From Microbacterium lacus (GTDB lineage: Bacteria; Actinomycetota; Actinomycetes; Actinomycetales; Microbacteriaceae): a stretch of DNA of 64,000 bases. The notes beneath the pieces were generated by a model. It was not told where the DNA came from. It searched no databases and was given only the letters and a program-made list of their open reading frames with translations. Every line of letters starts with the position of its first letter. Position 1 is the first letter of the stretch. The translations under genes and the position numbers were made by a program. Positions 25,660 to 34,018 of this stretch are shown piece by piece. Where the stretch lies: positions 2,852,001 through 2,916,000 of the forward strand of contig NZ_BAAAPK010000001.1 of NCBI RefSeq assembly GCF_039531105.1, written 5' to 3'.

Positions 25660-27228
25660 TCACCGGCGCGCGCGGCGCAGGCTCGCGGGTGCGTCGAGGG
25701 AAATCGTCTCGCCGCGGAAGAAGGCCGGACGCTTGATCGCCTGCCAGATCATGATCACGATGCCGAGCCCGATCACGACGACACCGAGGATGAAGACGAG
25801 CCCCAAGCCGCCGATGTTGGATCCGCTGCCGTAGTCGGGGCTCATGCTGTCGATGAGCGTCTTACCGAACAGGAACAGCAGGATGACGCCGCCGACGAGC
25901 GGGAACAGGAACGTGAAGAAGACGTTCCGGGTCGTGTCGAACCACTGCTTGCGGAAGTACCAGACGCACGCGAACGCGGTGATGCCGTAGTAGAAGCAGA
26001 TCATCATGCCGAGCGTCGTGATGGTGTCCCACAGCACGTCCTCGCTGATGAAGCGCATCACGGCGTAGAACACCGACGCCACGACCGCCGAGACGATCGT
26101 CGCGAAGCCCGGTGTGAAGAACCGCGGGCTCACCTCGGCGAAGCGACCGGGCAGTGCGCCGTAGTGGCCCATCGCCAGGAGCGTGCGCGCCGGCGAGACG
26201 AACGTGGACTGCAGCGATGATGCCGAGCTCGTCAGCACCGCGAGGGAGACCAGGAACGCGAACGGTCCGAGGATGGGCCCGGACAGGTAGAAGAACACGT
26301 TCGACTGGATGTCCTCGTTGCCGAGACCGAGTCCTTCCGTCCCGGTGCCGGCGAACGCCAGGAGAGAGACCGAGATCAGCAGGTACAGCGCGAAGATCGT
26401 GAGCACCGTCAGGGTCGCGGCGCGCCCCGGCGTCTTCTCGGGGTCCTTGGTCTCCTCGTTCATCGTGAGGGTGACATCCCACCCCCAGAAGATGAAGATC
26501 GAGAGCGAGAGGCCCGCGACGACCGCGGCGAAGTCGCCGACCGCGAACGGGTTGAACCACGACAGCTCGACCGGGCTCGCGTCGAACGCGTTGCCCTGGG
26601 CGACGTGCGCGAAGGCGGCGACCGAGAAGATCACGAGCACGAGCACCTGGAACGTGACCAAGACGTACTGCAGCTTCTGCGTGGTCTGCATGTCGCGGTA
26701 GGACACGAACGTCGCCCCGAGCATGAACAGCAGACACACCGCGACGTTGATGAACGGGTTGAAGGCGAGCTCCGCGATCGTGCCGGGGCTTCCGGCGATC
26801 TGGTCGATCAGGAGGAAGAGGAATTCGACCGCGATGCCGGCGAGGTTGGACAGCACGAGGATCGTCGCCGCGATGAGCCCCCACCCCGCCATCCAGCCGA
26901 CCCAGGGGCCGAACGCGCGGGTGGCCCACGTGAACGACGTGCCCGAGTCGGGCATCGAGCGGTTGAGCTCGCGGTAGCCGAACGCGACGAGGAGCATCGG
27001 GATGAAGCCGACGATGATGATCGCCGGCACCTGGAAGCCCACTTCGGACACCACCGGGCCGAGGGCGGCCGTCAGCGTGTAGGCGGGGGCGATGCAGGAG
27101 ATGCCGATCACCACCGCGCCGATCAGGCCCACGGTGCCGGCGCTCAGGCCCTTCTTGGACAGATCGGTCTTGGCACCCTTTTCGCCCGCGGACGCGAGCG
27201 GCGCCGCAGCGCCCATGTGTTCGCTCAT
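25660..27228 (-). CDS. APC-family amino acid/polyamine permease
   Basis: 522 residues with about 12-14 helices. APC-fold start GLIGAVVIGISCIAPAYTLT with the unwound helix-1 glycine region, and ELNRSMPDSGTSFTWATRAF after helix 2, a hallmark of the APC superfamily. The sixth-helix region FIFWGWDVTLTMNEETKDPE supports it. Probably imports GABA or putrescine for the surrounding catabolic genes; the substrate is inferred from context. Overlaps the universal-stress-protein gene by four bases. Confidence 0.9.
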   Translation of the reverse strand: MSEHMGAAAPLASAGEKGAKTDLSKKGLSAGTVGLIGAVVIGISCIAPAYTLTAALGPVVSEVGFQVPAIIIVGFIPMLLVAFGYRELNRSMPDSGTSFTWATRAFGPWVGWMAGWGLIAATILVLSNLAGIAVEFLFLLIDQIAGSPGTIAELAFNPFINVAVCLLFMLGATFVSYRDMQTTQKLQYVLVTFQVLVLVIFSVAAFAHVAQGNAFDASPVELSWFNPFAVGDFAAVVAGLSLSIFIFWGWDVTLTMNEETKDPEKTPGRAATLTVLTIFALYLLISVSLLAFAGTGTEGLGLGNEDIQSNVFFYLSGPILGPFAFLVSLAVLTSSASSLQSTFVSPARTLLAMGHYGALPGRFAEVSPRFFTPGFATIVSAVVASVFYAVMRFISEDVLWDTITTLGMMICFYYGITAFACVWYFRKQWFDTTRNVFFTFLFPLVGGVILLFLFGKTLIDSMSPDYGSGSNIGGLGLVFILGVVVIGLGIVIMIWQAIKRPAFFRGETISLDAPASLRRARR

Positions 27229-28109
27229 TGCGACACTCCTTCAGAGACGCGCGTGCGGGGCACCACGATCATCGGAACAGGAAGCTCGTGCAGCATCTTC
27301 GCCGCCGTAGAGCCGAGGAACAGCCGCCGTGGCTGCGCGAGACGACTGGATCCGACGACCGCGAGCTCGCCGGGCTCCCAGCTCAAGTGGGCCACGGCGT
27401 CCTCGATGCTGTCGCCCTTGCCGACGACCACCTCGGCGTCCACGTCGGAGAGCGCGGCCCGCGCCCGGCTGAGCACTTGATCGGCATGCGCGGCGCCGGC
27501 GACCTTGATCACGCCGGTGTCGATGCTCGCCGGCAGGTCGACCGTGACCAGCGACAGCAGCCGCAGTTCGGCGCCCGTCGAGGTCGCGAGCGACGTCGCC
27601 TCCTCGAGAAGCGCGTCCGCGCCGGGGCGGGTGCCCACGGCCGCGGTGATGCGGGTGATCCCGGTCGCCGGGTCCACGCGCCGCGACCCCTCGGGAGCGA
27701 GCACGACGGGCACATCGGAGGAGTGCAGGAGCTCGGTGGCCACCGAGCCGAGACGGTGGCGCCCGCGCAGACCACCGTTCGCCGCGCCGACCACGATGTG
27801 CGACGCGCCGAACTCGTCGGCGGCCGCCACGAGGCCCTCCGCGAACGAATCGGCGAAGCGGACGTGCGGCGTGACGGCGATGCCCGCCGGAACGAGCCGG
27901 TGCGCGTCCTCCAGCCAGGCACCCGCCTGACCGGTCAGGTAGCGGTCGTAGCTCGCGTCCGGCGGGGTGATGACGCTGCGGTCGTCGCCCGGCAGGACGA
28001 CGACGAGATCGAGTGCGGATCCGGATGCCGCGGCCAGGCGCGCACCGAGGGCGACGGCATCCTCTCCGGCGGTCGTGGCGGTATATCCGACGACGATCCG
28101 CCCGCTCAT
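27225..28109 (-). CDS. Tandem-domain universal stress protein
   Basis: 294 residues from ATG 28109, which overlaps the amine-oxidase stop by four bases. Two UspA domains: residues 1-145 start RIVVGYTATTAGEDAVALGA, and 155-290 contain AAVGTRPGADALLEEATSLA. Both keep ATP-binding glycine patterns, IVVGAANGGLRGRHRLGSVA and LAVVGSSRLAQPRRLFLGST. Cytoplasmic nucleotide-binding regulator of unknown target. Its four-base coupling on both sides to a permease and an amine oxidase suggests a role linked to polyamine/GABA transport. Confidence 0.92.
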   Translation of the reverse strand: MSGRIVVGYTATTAGEDAVALGARLAAASGSALDLVVVLPGDDRSVITPPDASYDRYLTGQAGAWLEDAHRLVPAGIAVTPHVRFADSFAEGLVAAADEFGASHIVVGAANGGLRGRHRLGSVATELLHSSDVPVVLAPEGSRRVDPATGITRITAAVGTRPGADALLEEATSLATSTGAELRLLSLVTVDLPASIDTGVIKVAGAAHADQVLSRARAALSDVDAEVVVGKGDSIEDAVAHLSWEPGELAVVGSSRLAQPRRLFLGSTAAKMLHELPVPMIVVPRTRVSEGVSQ

Positions 28110-29464
28110 GCGCGTGCTTCCTGGAGGATCTGCTCCGCCGCGAGACGGCCCATGCGGATCGCACCGTCGACATGCTGGTAGCCGGCACCGGCGAGGTCGC
28201 TGCACGCGAAGTGGATCGGCCCGACGCTCGAGCGCAGGTCGGCGCCGTAGCGGTGCAGGCCGCCGAGGTCGAAGCTCGCGGCGTATGCGCCGCGCGTCCA
28301 CTCCTCGCTGCCCCAGTCGCTCTCGTAGTAGACGATCGGGTTCTTCGCCTCGGGACCGTAGTAGTGCGACAGCGACTCGAGGATCCGCTCCTTGCGCTCC
28401 TCGGCCGACAGACGGAACACGTCGTCGGCGCGCTGATCGGAGACGAAGCCGACGAGCGTGCCGCGCTCATCGCCGTGGTTGGTGTTGTCGTACGCCTCGT
28501 GTGAGAGCTCGTACGGGCTGAACGCGGTGCCGGACAGGCCCTGTTCGCGCCAGAACGGGCGGTCGTAGACGGCATGCACCTTGATCACGAAGCCCATCGA
28601 GATGTGCTGGTGCATCTGGTGCTGCAGGCGCGGAAGGGCCGGCACGAACGAGATGCGCGGGTACAGGTTCGGTGCGAGGGCGAGGATCGCGAACCGCGCG
28701 CGCACCGTCATGCCGTCGGCGATCGCGGTCACTCCGCCGTCGGAGTAGTCGATCGTGCGGACCGGCTGCTCGAGGAACACATCGTCGCCGAGACGCTCGG
28801 CCAGCAGCAGCGGAACCTGCTGCAGGCCGCCGACGACGCGCTTGTCGAGGATGAAGTCGGCGTCGACGAGGTGCGAATACGAACCCGCGGATGCCGCCAT
28901 CAGGAGCGACTGCAGGAGCGAGAACGAGTGAGTCGGCTTGGTGAGCATCGCCGAGCCGGTCGCGAAGGCCAGGTTGCGGACGGCCTCGTCGTCGTCGGTC
29001 TGCGCGCGCAGCCACGCATCCCACGAGATCGAGTCCCACTCGGCGGCCTTCTCGTGCGCCCAGGGACGGTCGGGGTCGATCTCGGCGACCATCGCATCCA
29101 GGCGCTCGGTGATCTCGGCGATCACCGCCTCCGTCTCGGGCGAGACGGGGAACATCTCGCCCGTGAAGCGCTTGGCGACACCGTCCGGCCCGACGTACAC
29201 GCTGTCGCCGTCGCGGTAGCGGCTGAAGGTCTCGAGTCCGAGCTCGGCGACCGTGTCGATCAGCGCGTCCTGATCGGGCGAGACCCACTGCCCGCCGATC
29301 TCGAGCATGGCGCCCTCGATCACGTCGGTGTGCAGGCGTCCGCCCACGCGGTCGCGTGCTTCGAGCACCGCGACCGACAGGCCCGCCTTCTTCAGCTCGT
29401 TCGCGGCGGTCAGGCCGGCGGCACCGGCCCCCACGATCACGACGTCACGGTTCAGCTCGACCAC
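28106..29464 (-). CDS. FAD-dependent amine oxidase (putrescine oxidase-like)
   Basis: 452 residues from GTG 29464, chosen because AAAGGAG lies six bases upstream; a longer in-frame ATG at 29500 lacks this. Dinucleotide fold VVIVGAGAAGLTAANELKKA with LEARDRVGGRL near 33-45, and the C-terminal FAD-contacting segment SDLAGAGYQHVDGAIRMG. Flavin monoamine oxidase family; the closest characterised type is actinobacterial putrescine oxidase, making 4-aminobutanal, H2O2 and ammonia. Substrate inferred from the GABA genes alongside. Confidence 0.88.
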   Translation of the reverse strand: MVELNRDVVIVGAGAAGLTAANELKKAGLSVAVLEARDRVGGRLHTDVIEGAMLEIGGQWVSPDQDALIDTVAELGLETFSRYRDGDSVYVGPDGVAKRFTGEMFPVSPETEAVIAEITERLDAMVAEIDPDRPWAHEKAAEWDSISWDAWLRAQTDDDEAVRNLAFATGSAMLTKPTHSFSLLQSLLMAASAGSYSHLVDADFILDKRVVGGLQQVPLLLAERLGDDVFLEQPVRTIDYSDGGVTAIADGMTVRARFAILALAPNLYPRISFVPALPRLQHQMHQHISMGFVIKVHAVYDRPFWREQGLSGTAFSPYELSHEAYDNTNHGDERGTLVGFVSDQRADDVFRLSAEERKERILESLSHYYGPEAKNPIVYYESDWGSEEWTRGAYAASFDLGGLHRYGADLRSSVGPIHFACSDLAGAGYQHVDGAIRMGRLAAEQILQEARA

Positions 29465-29548
29465 GTCGGCTCCTTTGCTCGAAACACGGGGGAAGTGCAC
29501 GGTGACCGCGCCACGCCCGGCTCCCCCACCGGACGGTCCGCGGGTGAT

Positions 29549-30919
29549 TCAGGCTGCGGCGAGAGCCGCTTCCACGACGTCCAGCGCTTCGTGGAGCAGT
29601 TCGTCGGAGATCGACAGCGGCGGCAGGAACCGGATGACGTTCCCGTACGTGCCGCACGTGAGCACGATGACGCCTTCCGCGATGCACGCCTTCGCGATCG
29701 TCGAGGTCAGCGTGCCGTCGGCGTCGCCGGTGGCCGGGACGACGAACTCGGCGGCGATCATCGCGCCGCGTCCGCGGATGTCGCCGATGCGCGGATCAGC
29801 GCTCTGCATGCGGCGGAGACGGTCGGTGAGGATCGCGCCGATCTGCTCGGCGCGCTCGGTGAGGCCGTCGTTCTCGAACACGTCGATCGCGGCGAGCGCC
29901 GCGGCGCACGCGAGCGGGTTGCCGCCGTACGTGCCGCCCAGGCCGCCGGCGTGGGACGCGTCCATGATCTCGGCGCGACCGGTCACGGCCGCGAGCGGCA
30001 GGCCGCCGGCAATGCCCTTCGCGGTCGTGATCAGGTCGGGCTCGATGCCGAACAGGTCGCTTGCGAACATCGCACCGGTACGGGCGAAGCCCGTCTGGAT
30101 CTCGTCCGCGATGAAGACGACGTTGTTGCTGCGGCACCACGTGAGGAGCCCCTGCAGGAAGCCGTCGGCGGGGACGATGAAGCCGCCCTCGCCCTGGATC
30201 GGCTCGATGATGACCGCGGCGAGGTTGTCCGCTCCGACCTGCTTCTCGATCACGGAGATCGCCTTGCGCGCCGCATCCGCCCCGCTGAGCCCCCCGTCGC
30301 GGAACGGGTAGGACATCGGCGCGCGGTAGACCTCGGATGCGAACGGCCCGAAGCCGCTCTTGTAGGGCATGCTCTTGGCCGTCAGTGCCATCGTGAGGTT
30401 CGTGCGACCGTGGTAGCCGTGGTCGAAGGCGACGACGGCCTGCTTCTTGGTGTACTTCCGCGCGATCTTCACCGCGTTCTCCACCGCTTCGGCGCCCGAA
30501 TTGAACAGGGCGCTCTTCTTGGCGTGACTGCCCGGCGTGATGCGGTTCAACGCCTCCGCCACGGCGACGTACGACTCATACGGCGAGACCATGAAGCACG
30601 TGTGGGTGAACTGCGCCACCTGCTCCTGAACGGCAGCGACGATCCTGGGGTGCGCGTTGCCGAGCGTGGTCACCGCGATGCCGGCGCCGAGGTCGATCAG
30701 CGAGTTGCCGTCGGCATCCACGACCACGCCGCCGCCGGCGGCGACAGCCTGGATCGGCACGGTGTGCCCGACCCCCGCGGCCACGGCATCCGCCTTCCGT
30801 GCCAGCAGCTCCTGCGAGCGCGGGCCCGGGATGCTGGTGACGATGCGGCGCTCCTGCGGGAGCGTGGGTCCGCCCAGCGGAACGGGCGCGGTCAGGGTGT
30901 CGGTCGCAGTCGTGCTCAT
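29549..30919 (-). CDS. gabT: 4-aminobutyrate aminotransferase
   Basis: 456 residues, class III PLP aminotransferase. NSGAEAVENAVKIARKYTKK near 125, FDHGYHGRTNLTMALTAKSM near 155, IADEIQTGFARTG near 275, and the PLP lysine Lys301 in TTAKGIAGG. It converts GABA and 2-oxoglutarate to succinate semialdehyde and glutamate, feeding the dehydrogenase at the end of the operon. First gene on the minus strand, divergent from the PucR-type regulator. Confidence 0.94.
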   Translation of the reverse strand: MSTTATDTLTAPVPLGGPTLPQERRIVTSIPGPRSQELLARKADAVAAGVGHTVPIQAVAAGGGVVVDADGNSLIDLGAGIAVTTLGNAHPRIVAAVQEQVAQFTHTCFMVSPYESYVAVAEALNRITPGSHAKKSALFNSGAEAVENAVKIARKYTKKQAVVAFDHGYHGRTNLTMALTAKSMPYKSGFGPFASEVYRAPMSYPFRDGGLSGADAARKAISVIEKQVGADNLAAVIIEPIQGEGGFIVPADGFLQGLLTWCRSNNVVFIADEIQTGFARTGAMFASDLFGIEPDLITTAKGIAGGLPLAAVTGRAEIMDASHAGGLGGTYGGNPLACAAALAAIDVFENDGLTERAEQIGAILTDRLRRMQSADPRIGDIRGRGAMIAAEFVVPATGDADGTLTSTIAKACIAEGVIVLTCGTYGNVIRFLPPLSISDELLHEALDVVEAALAAA

Positions 30920-30965
30920 GGTCGCGAGCGTAGACCGCCGTTTCTCGGCGCTGCACCTGACAGGT

Positions 30966-31001
30966 TGTACATTCTGTTGAGCGTGCTGTACGGGCAGTAC
31001 A
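30966..31001. promoter_or_regulatory. Candidate operator for the PucR-type regulator
   Basis: In the 96-bp divergent promoter region TGTACA (30966-30971) is followed by the dyad TGTACGGGCAGTACA (30987-31001). The three TGTAC half-sites are spaced 21 and 10 bases apart. Probable binding site controlling gabT and the regulator; the binding protein is inferred. Confidence 0.5.
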
Positions 31002-31015
31002 TCTCAGGAGGTCTC

Positions 31016-32581
31016 GTGGACATCGCCGCCGACACCCCGACCCTTCGCGCCCTCCTCGCGCGCACCGACCTGAGGCTGCGTCTGGCTGAGCCGGATGTCG
31101 CGCCGGAGGCGCTGGATCGCTCGGTGCGCTGGGTGCACAGCTCCGACCTGGCCGATCCGACGCCGTTCCTGTCGGAAGGGCTCGTGCTGCTGACCACCGG
31201 CACGCAGTTCCAGGACGCCGGCGACGATGCCGAGGCGTGGGCGGCGTACGTGCGGCGCCTCGGCGAGCGCGGCGTCGTCGGTCTCGGGTTCGGGACGGAA
31301 GTCGTGCGGGAGGGCATCCCGGCACCGCTCGCCGCCGCGTGCCGCGAGCAGGGCATGCCGCTGTTCGAAGTGCCTTATCGGACGCCGTTCATCGCGGTCG
31401 CGCGCGCGAACGCCGAGGCGATCGCGGCGCAGACCTACGCGCGGCGCAGCTGGGCTCTGGCCGCGCAGCGGGCGATCGCGCTCGCCGCGCTCCGCCCGGA
31501 CGGCCTCGGCGCGACGGTCGCGGAGCTCGCGCGACAGCTCGGCACCTGGGTCGGGATGTACGACGCGGCCGGTGAGCTCACTCGTGAACACCCCGCCGGC
31601 GGCCTCGCCGCCGAAACCTCGGGCGATCTGCACGACGAGGTCGGCGCGGTGCTGCGTCGTGGCGCTCGGGCGGGTTCAGCGCTCCGCATCGGCGACACCG
31701 CCTTCTCGTTGCAGACACTCGGCCGCGGCGGGCACCTGCGCGGTGTCATCGCGATCGCCGCGGGCGACCTCGATCAGGAGGGGCGCGGCGTGGTGACTGC
31801 CGTCATCGCGATGGCGGGTCTCGCGCTCGAGCAGCAGCAGGGTCTCGCCCGCGCGCGCGGCGCACTGCGCGCCGGGCTCGTGCACTCGCTCGTGACCGAC
31901 GATCCCACGCTGGCACGTCGGGTCTCGCGCGACCTGTGGGGCCCCCTGCCCCCGGCGCCCGTCATCGTCGCCGTGACGGAGGCGGCGGCATCCGGAACCG
32001 GCGGTCGGGCGACGGCGGCCCGTTCCTCCCGGGCGGACGGACTCGCGGAGCTGCTGGAGCTGCGCGCCGAGGAGCGCCGCGGGTCGCTCTTCTTCGGGCG
32101 CGGCGACGACGGCCTGGTGATGGTCGTCCCCGCGGCCGAGCGCGCCCTGATCGACGAAGTGGCAGAACGCTTCGAGCTGCGCGTAGGGGTGTCCGACCCC
32201 GTCGGCTACGACGCTTTCGCCGCAGCGATCGGACAGGCCACCCTGGCGCGCGATCGCGGGGTCGGCCCGGTGACCGCGTTCGCGGACGTCGCCGCGTCCG
32301 GGGTGCTGTCGGCGCTCACCGCGCAGTCCCGAACGCTCGCCGCCGCCGAACTCGGTCCGCTCCTCGCGCACGACGAGCGACACGGCACCCACCTGATGCA
32401 GACGCTGCGCGCGTGGTTCGACGACGACTGCTCCCACGAGAGCACCGCGCGCTCGCTGGGCGTGCACCGTCACACCGTGCGGACCCGGCTCGCTCTGGCG
32501 GAGCAGGTGCTCGGGCGAGACCTCGGGTCGTTCGCGGCCCGCGCCGAACTGTGGGCGGCGCTGCGCGTCCTGGAGAGCTGA
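31016..32581 (+). CDS. PucR-family transcriptional regulator
   Basis: 521 residues from GTG 31016, with AGGAGG four bases upstream. N-terminal PucR-like sensory domain (about 1-125; WVHSSDLADPTPFLSEGLVL), a middle GAF-like/GGDEF-related region, and a C-terminal PucR-type HTH (STARSLGVHRHTVRTRLALA, about 485-505). Such regulators respond to nitrogen compounds such as purines, GABA or polyamines. Divergent from gabT, so it probably controls the whole cluster; ligand unknown. Confidence 0.9.
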   Translation: MDIAADTPTLRALLARTDLRLRLAEPDVAPEALDRSVRWVHSSDLADPTPFLSEGLVLLTTGTQFQDAGDDAEAWAAYVRRLGERGVVGLGFGTEVVREGIPAPLAAACREQGMPLFEVPYRTPFIAVARANAEAIAAQTYARRSWALAAQRAIALAALRPDGLGATVAELARQLGTWVGMYDAAGELTREHPAGGLAAETSGDLHDEVGAVLRRGARAGSALRIGDTAFSLQTLGRGGHLRGVIAIAAGDLDQEGRGVVTAVIAMAGLALEQQQGLARARGALRAGLVHSLVTDDPTLARRVSRDLWGPLPPAPVIVAVTEAAASGTGGRATAARSSRADGLAELLELRAEERRGSLFFGRGDDGLVMVVPAAERALIDEVAERFELRVGVSDPVGYDAFAAAIGQATLARDRGVGPVTAFADVAASGVLSALTAQSRTLAAAELGPLLAHDERHGTHLMQTLRAWFDDDCSHESTARSLGVHRHTVRTRLALAEQVLGRDLGSFAARAELWAALRVLES

Positions 32582-32610
32582 CTCCGCGCCGCGCTGGCTA
32601 TCCTGAGCCG

Positions 32611-33990
32611 GTGGCGGTGCGCAACGGCGAGACCTCGTGGTGGTGGCGAGAGCTCGGCGGCGCGCCCGCACCACGCCCGCCGCTCCCCGGCGACACCGAC
32701 GCCGACGTCGCGATCGTCGGCGCCGGGTACACCGGTCTGTGGACGGCGTACTATCTCGCGTCGTCGCAGCCGGATCTGCGCATCGTCGTGCTGGAACAGC
32801 GCTTCGCCGGATTCGGCGCTTCCGGCCGCAACGGAGGGTGGCTCACGAACTCGGTCACGGGCGGGCGCGAGCGCTACGCGCGCAGCCACGGCCGCGCCGC
32901 GGCGATCGCCCAGCAGCGGGCGCTGAACGAGACCGTCGACGAGGTGATCGCCGTCGCCGGCCGGGAGGACATCGACGCCGACATCGTCAAGGGCGGCGAG
33001 CTCAACATCGCCCGCACGCCCGCCCAGCTCGCACGCCTGCACGCCGCGGCCGTCGCGGAGCATGCGTGGCCGCACACCGACGTCGAGGAGTGGGATGCCG
33101 CCGCGACGGCGACCCGGATCGCCGTCGACCGCGCGCTCGGCGGGCTGTGGCACCCGCACGCGGCGCGCGTGCACCCCGCGAAGCTCGCCGCAGGTCTCGC
33201 CTCAGCCGTCGAGCGGCGCGGAGTCGTGATCCACGAGAACACTCGTGTGACCGAGATCGCGCCCGGGCGGGCGATCACCACGCGCGGCACGGTCCGGGCG
33301 CCGTTCGTGCTGCGTGCGACCGAGGGATTCACGCCCGACCTGCGGGGTCAGCATCGCACGGTCCTGCCGATGAACTCGTCGATGATCGTCACCGAGCCGC
33401 TGCCGGCGGCGGCGTGGGATCGGATCGGGTGGGGCGGGCGCGACGTGCTGGGCGACTTCGCGCACGTGTACATGTACGCGCAGCGCACCGCGGATGACCG
33501 CATCGCGTTCGGCGGGCGCGGTGTGCCCTACCGCTACGGGTCGCGCGTCGACGCCGACGGCCGCACGCAGGAGCGGACCGTCCGCTCGCTCACCGCCCTT
33601 CTGCGCGCGTTCTTCCCGGCCGCCGCCGAGATCCCCGTCGCGCACGCGTGGGCGGGCGTGCTCGGGGTGCCGCGGGACTGGGCGGCCTCGGTCGGACTGG
33701 ACGCGGCATCCGGAATCGGCTGGGCCGGGGGCTACGTCGGCACCGGCGTGACCGCGACGAACCTCGCCGGGCGCACGCTGGCCGACCTCGTCCTGGGTCT
33801 CGACACCGAGCTCGCGCGACTGCCGTGGGTCGGTCACCGCGCGCGGCGGTGGGAGATCGAGCCGGTCCGATGGCTCGCCGTGCACGGTATCTACACGGCC
33901 TACCGCGCCGCCGACCGGGCGGAGTCCCGCGGCTCGTCCTCGCGCACATCGGCCTTCGCTCACGCGGCCGATCTGATCGCCGGGCGCTGA
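32611..33990 (+). CDS. FAD-dependent amine/amino acid oxidase (DAO family, PuuB-like)
   Basis: 459 residues from GTG 32611, 29 bases after the regulator. FAD-binding ADVAIVGAGYTGLWTAYYLA near 31-50, GFGASGRNGGWLTNSVTGG near 75 (typical for the DAO family), and a C-terminal GWAGGYVGTGVTATNLAGRT motif closing the flavin site. Resembles gamma-glutamylputrescine oxidase PuuB and related oxidases; PuuA- or PuuD-like partners are not encoded here. Probably a second route into the polyamine/GABA pathway, substrate uncertain. Confidence 0.85.
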   Translation: MAVRNGETSWWWRELGGAPAPRPPLPGDTDADVAIVGAGYTGLWTAYYLASSQPDLRIVVLEQRFAGFGASGRNGGWLTNSVTGGRERYARSHGRAAAIAQQRALNETVDEVIAVAGREDIDADIVKGGELNIARTPAQLARLHAAAVAEHAWPHTDVEEWDAAATATRIAVDRALGGLWHPHAARVHPAKLAAGLASAVERRGVVIHENTRVTEIAPGRAITTRGTVRAPFVLRATEGFTPDLRGQHRTVLPMNSSMIVTEPLPAAAWDRIGWGGRDVLGDFAHVYMYAQRTADDRIAFGGRGVPYRYGSRVDADGRTQERTVRSLTALLRAFFPAAAEIPVAHAWAGVLGVPRDWAASVGLDAASGIGWAGGYVGTGVTATNLAGRTLADLVLGLDTELARLPWVGHRARRWEIEPVRWLAVHGIYTAYRAADRAESRGSSSRTSAFAHAADLIAGR

Positions 33991-34018
33991 ACCCGTCCCC
34001 GGTGGGCGACGGCGCGAC

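Noticed and set aside
28574..32581. A 1335-codon open frame on the plus strand ending in the PucR gene
   Set aside because: Only the part from 31016 encodes a protein family. The upstream part is antisense to the amine oxidase and gabT and has no recognisable domain.
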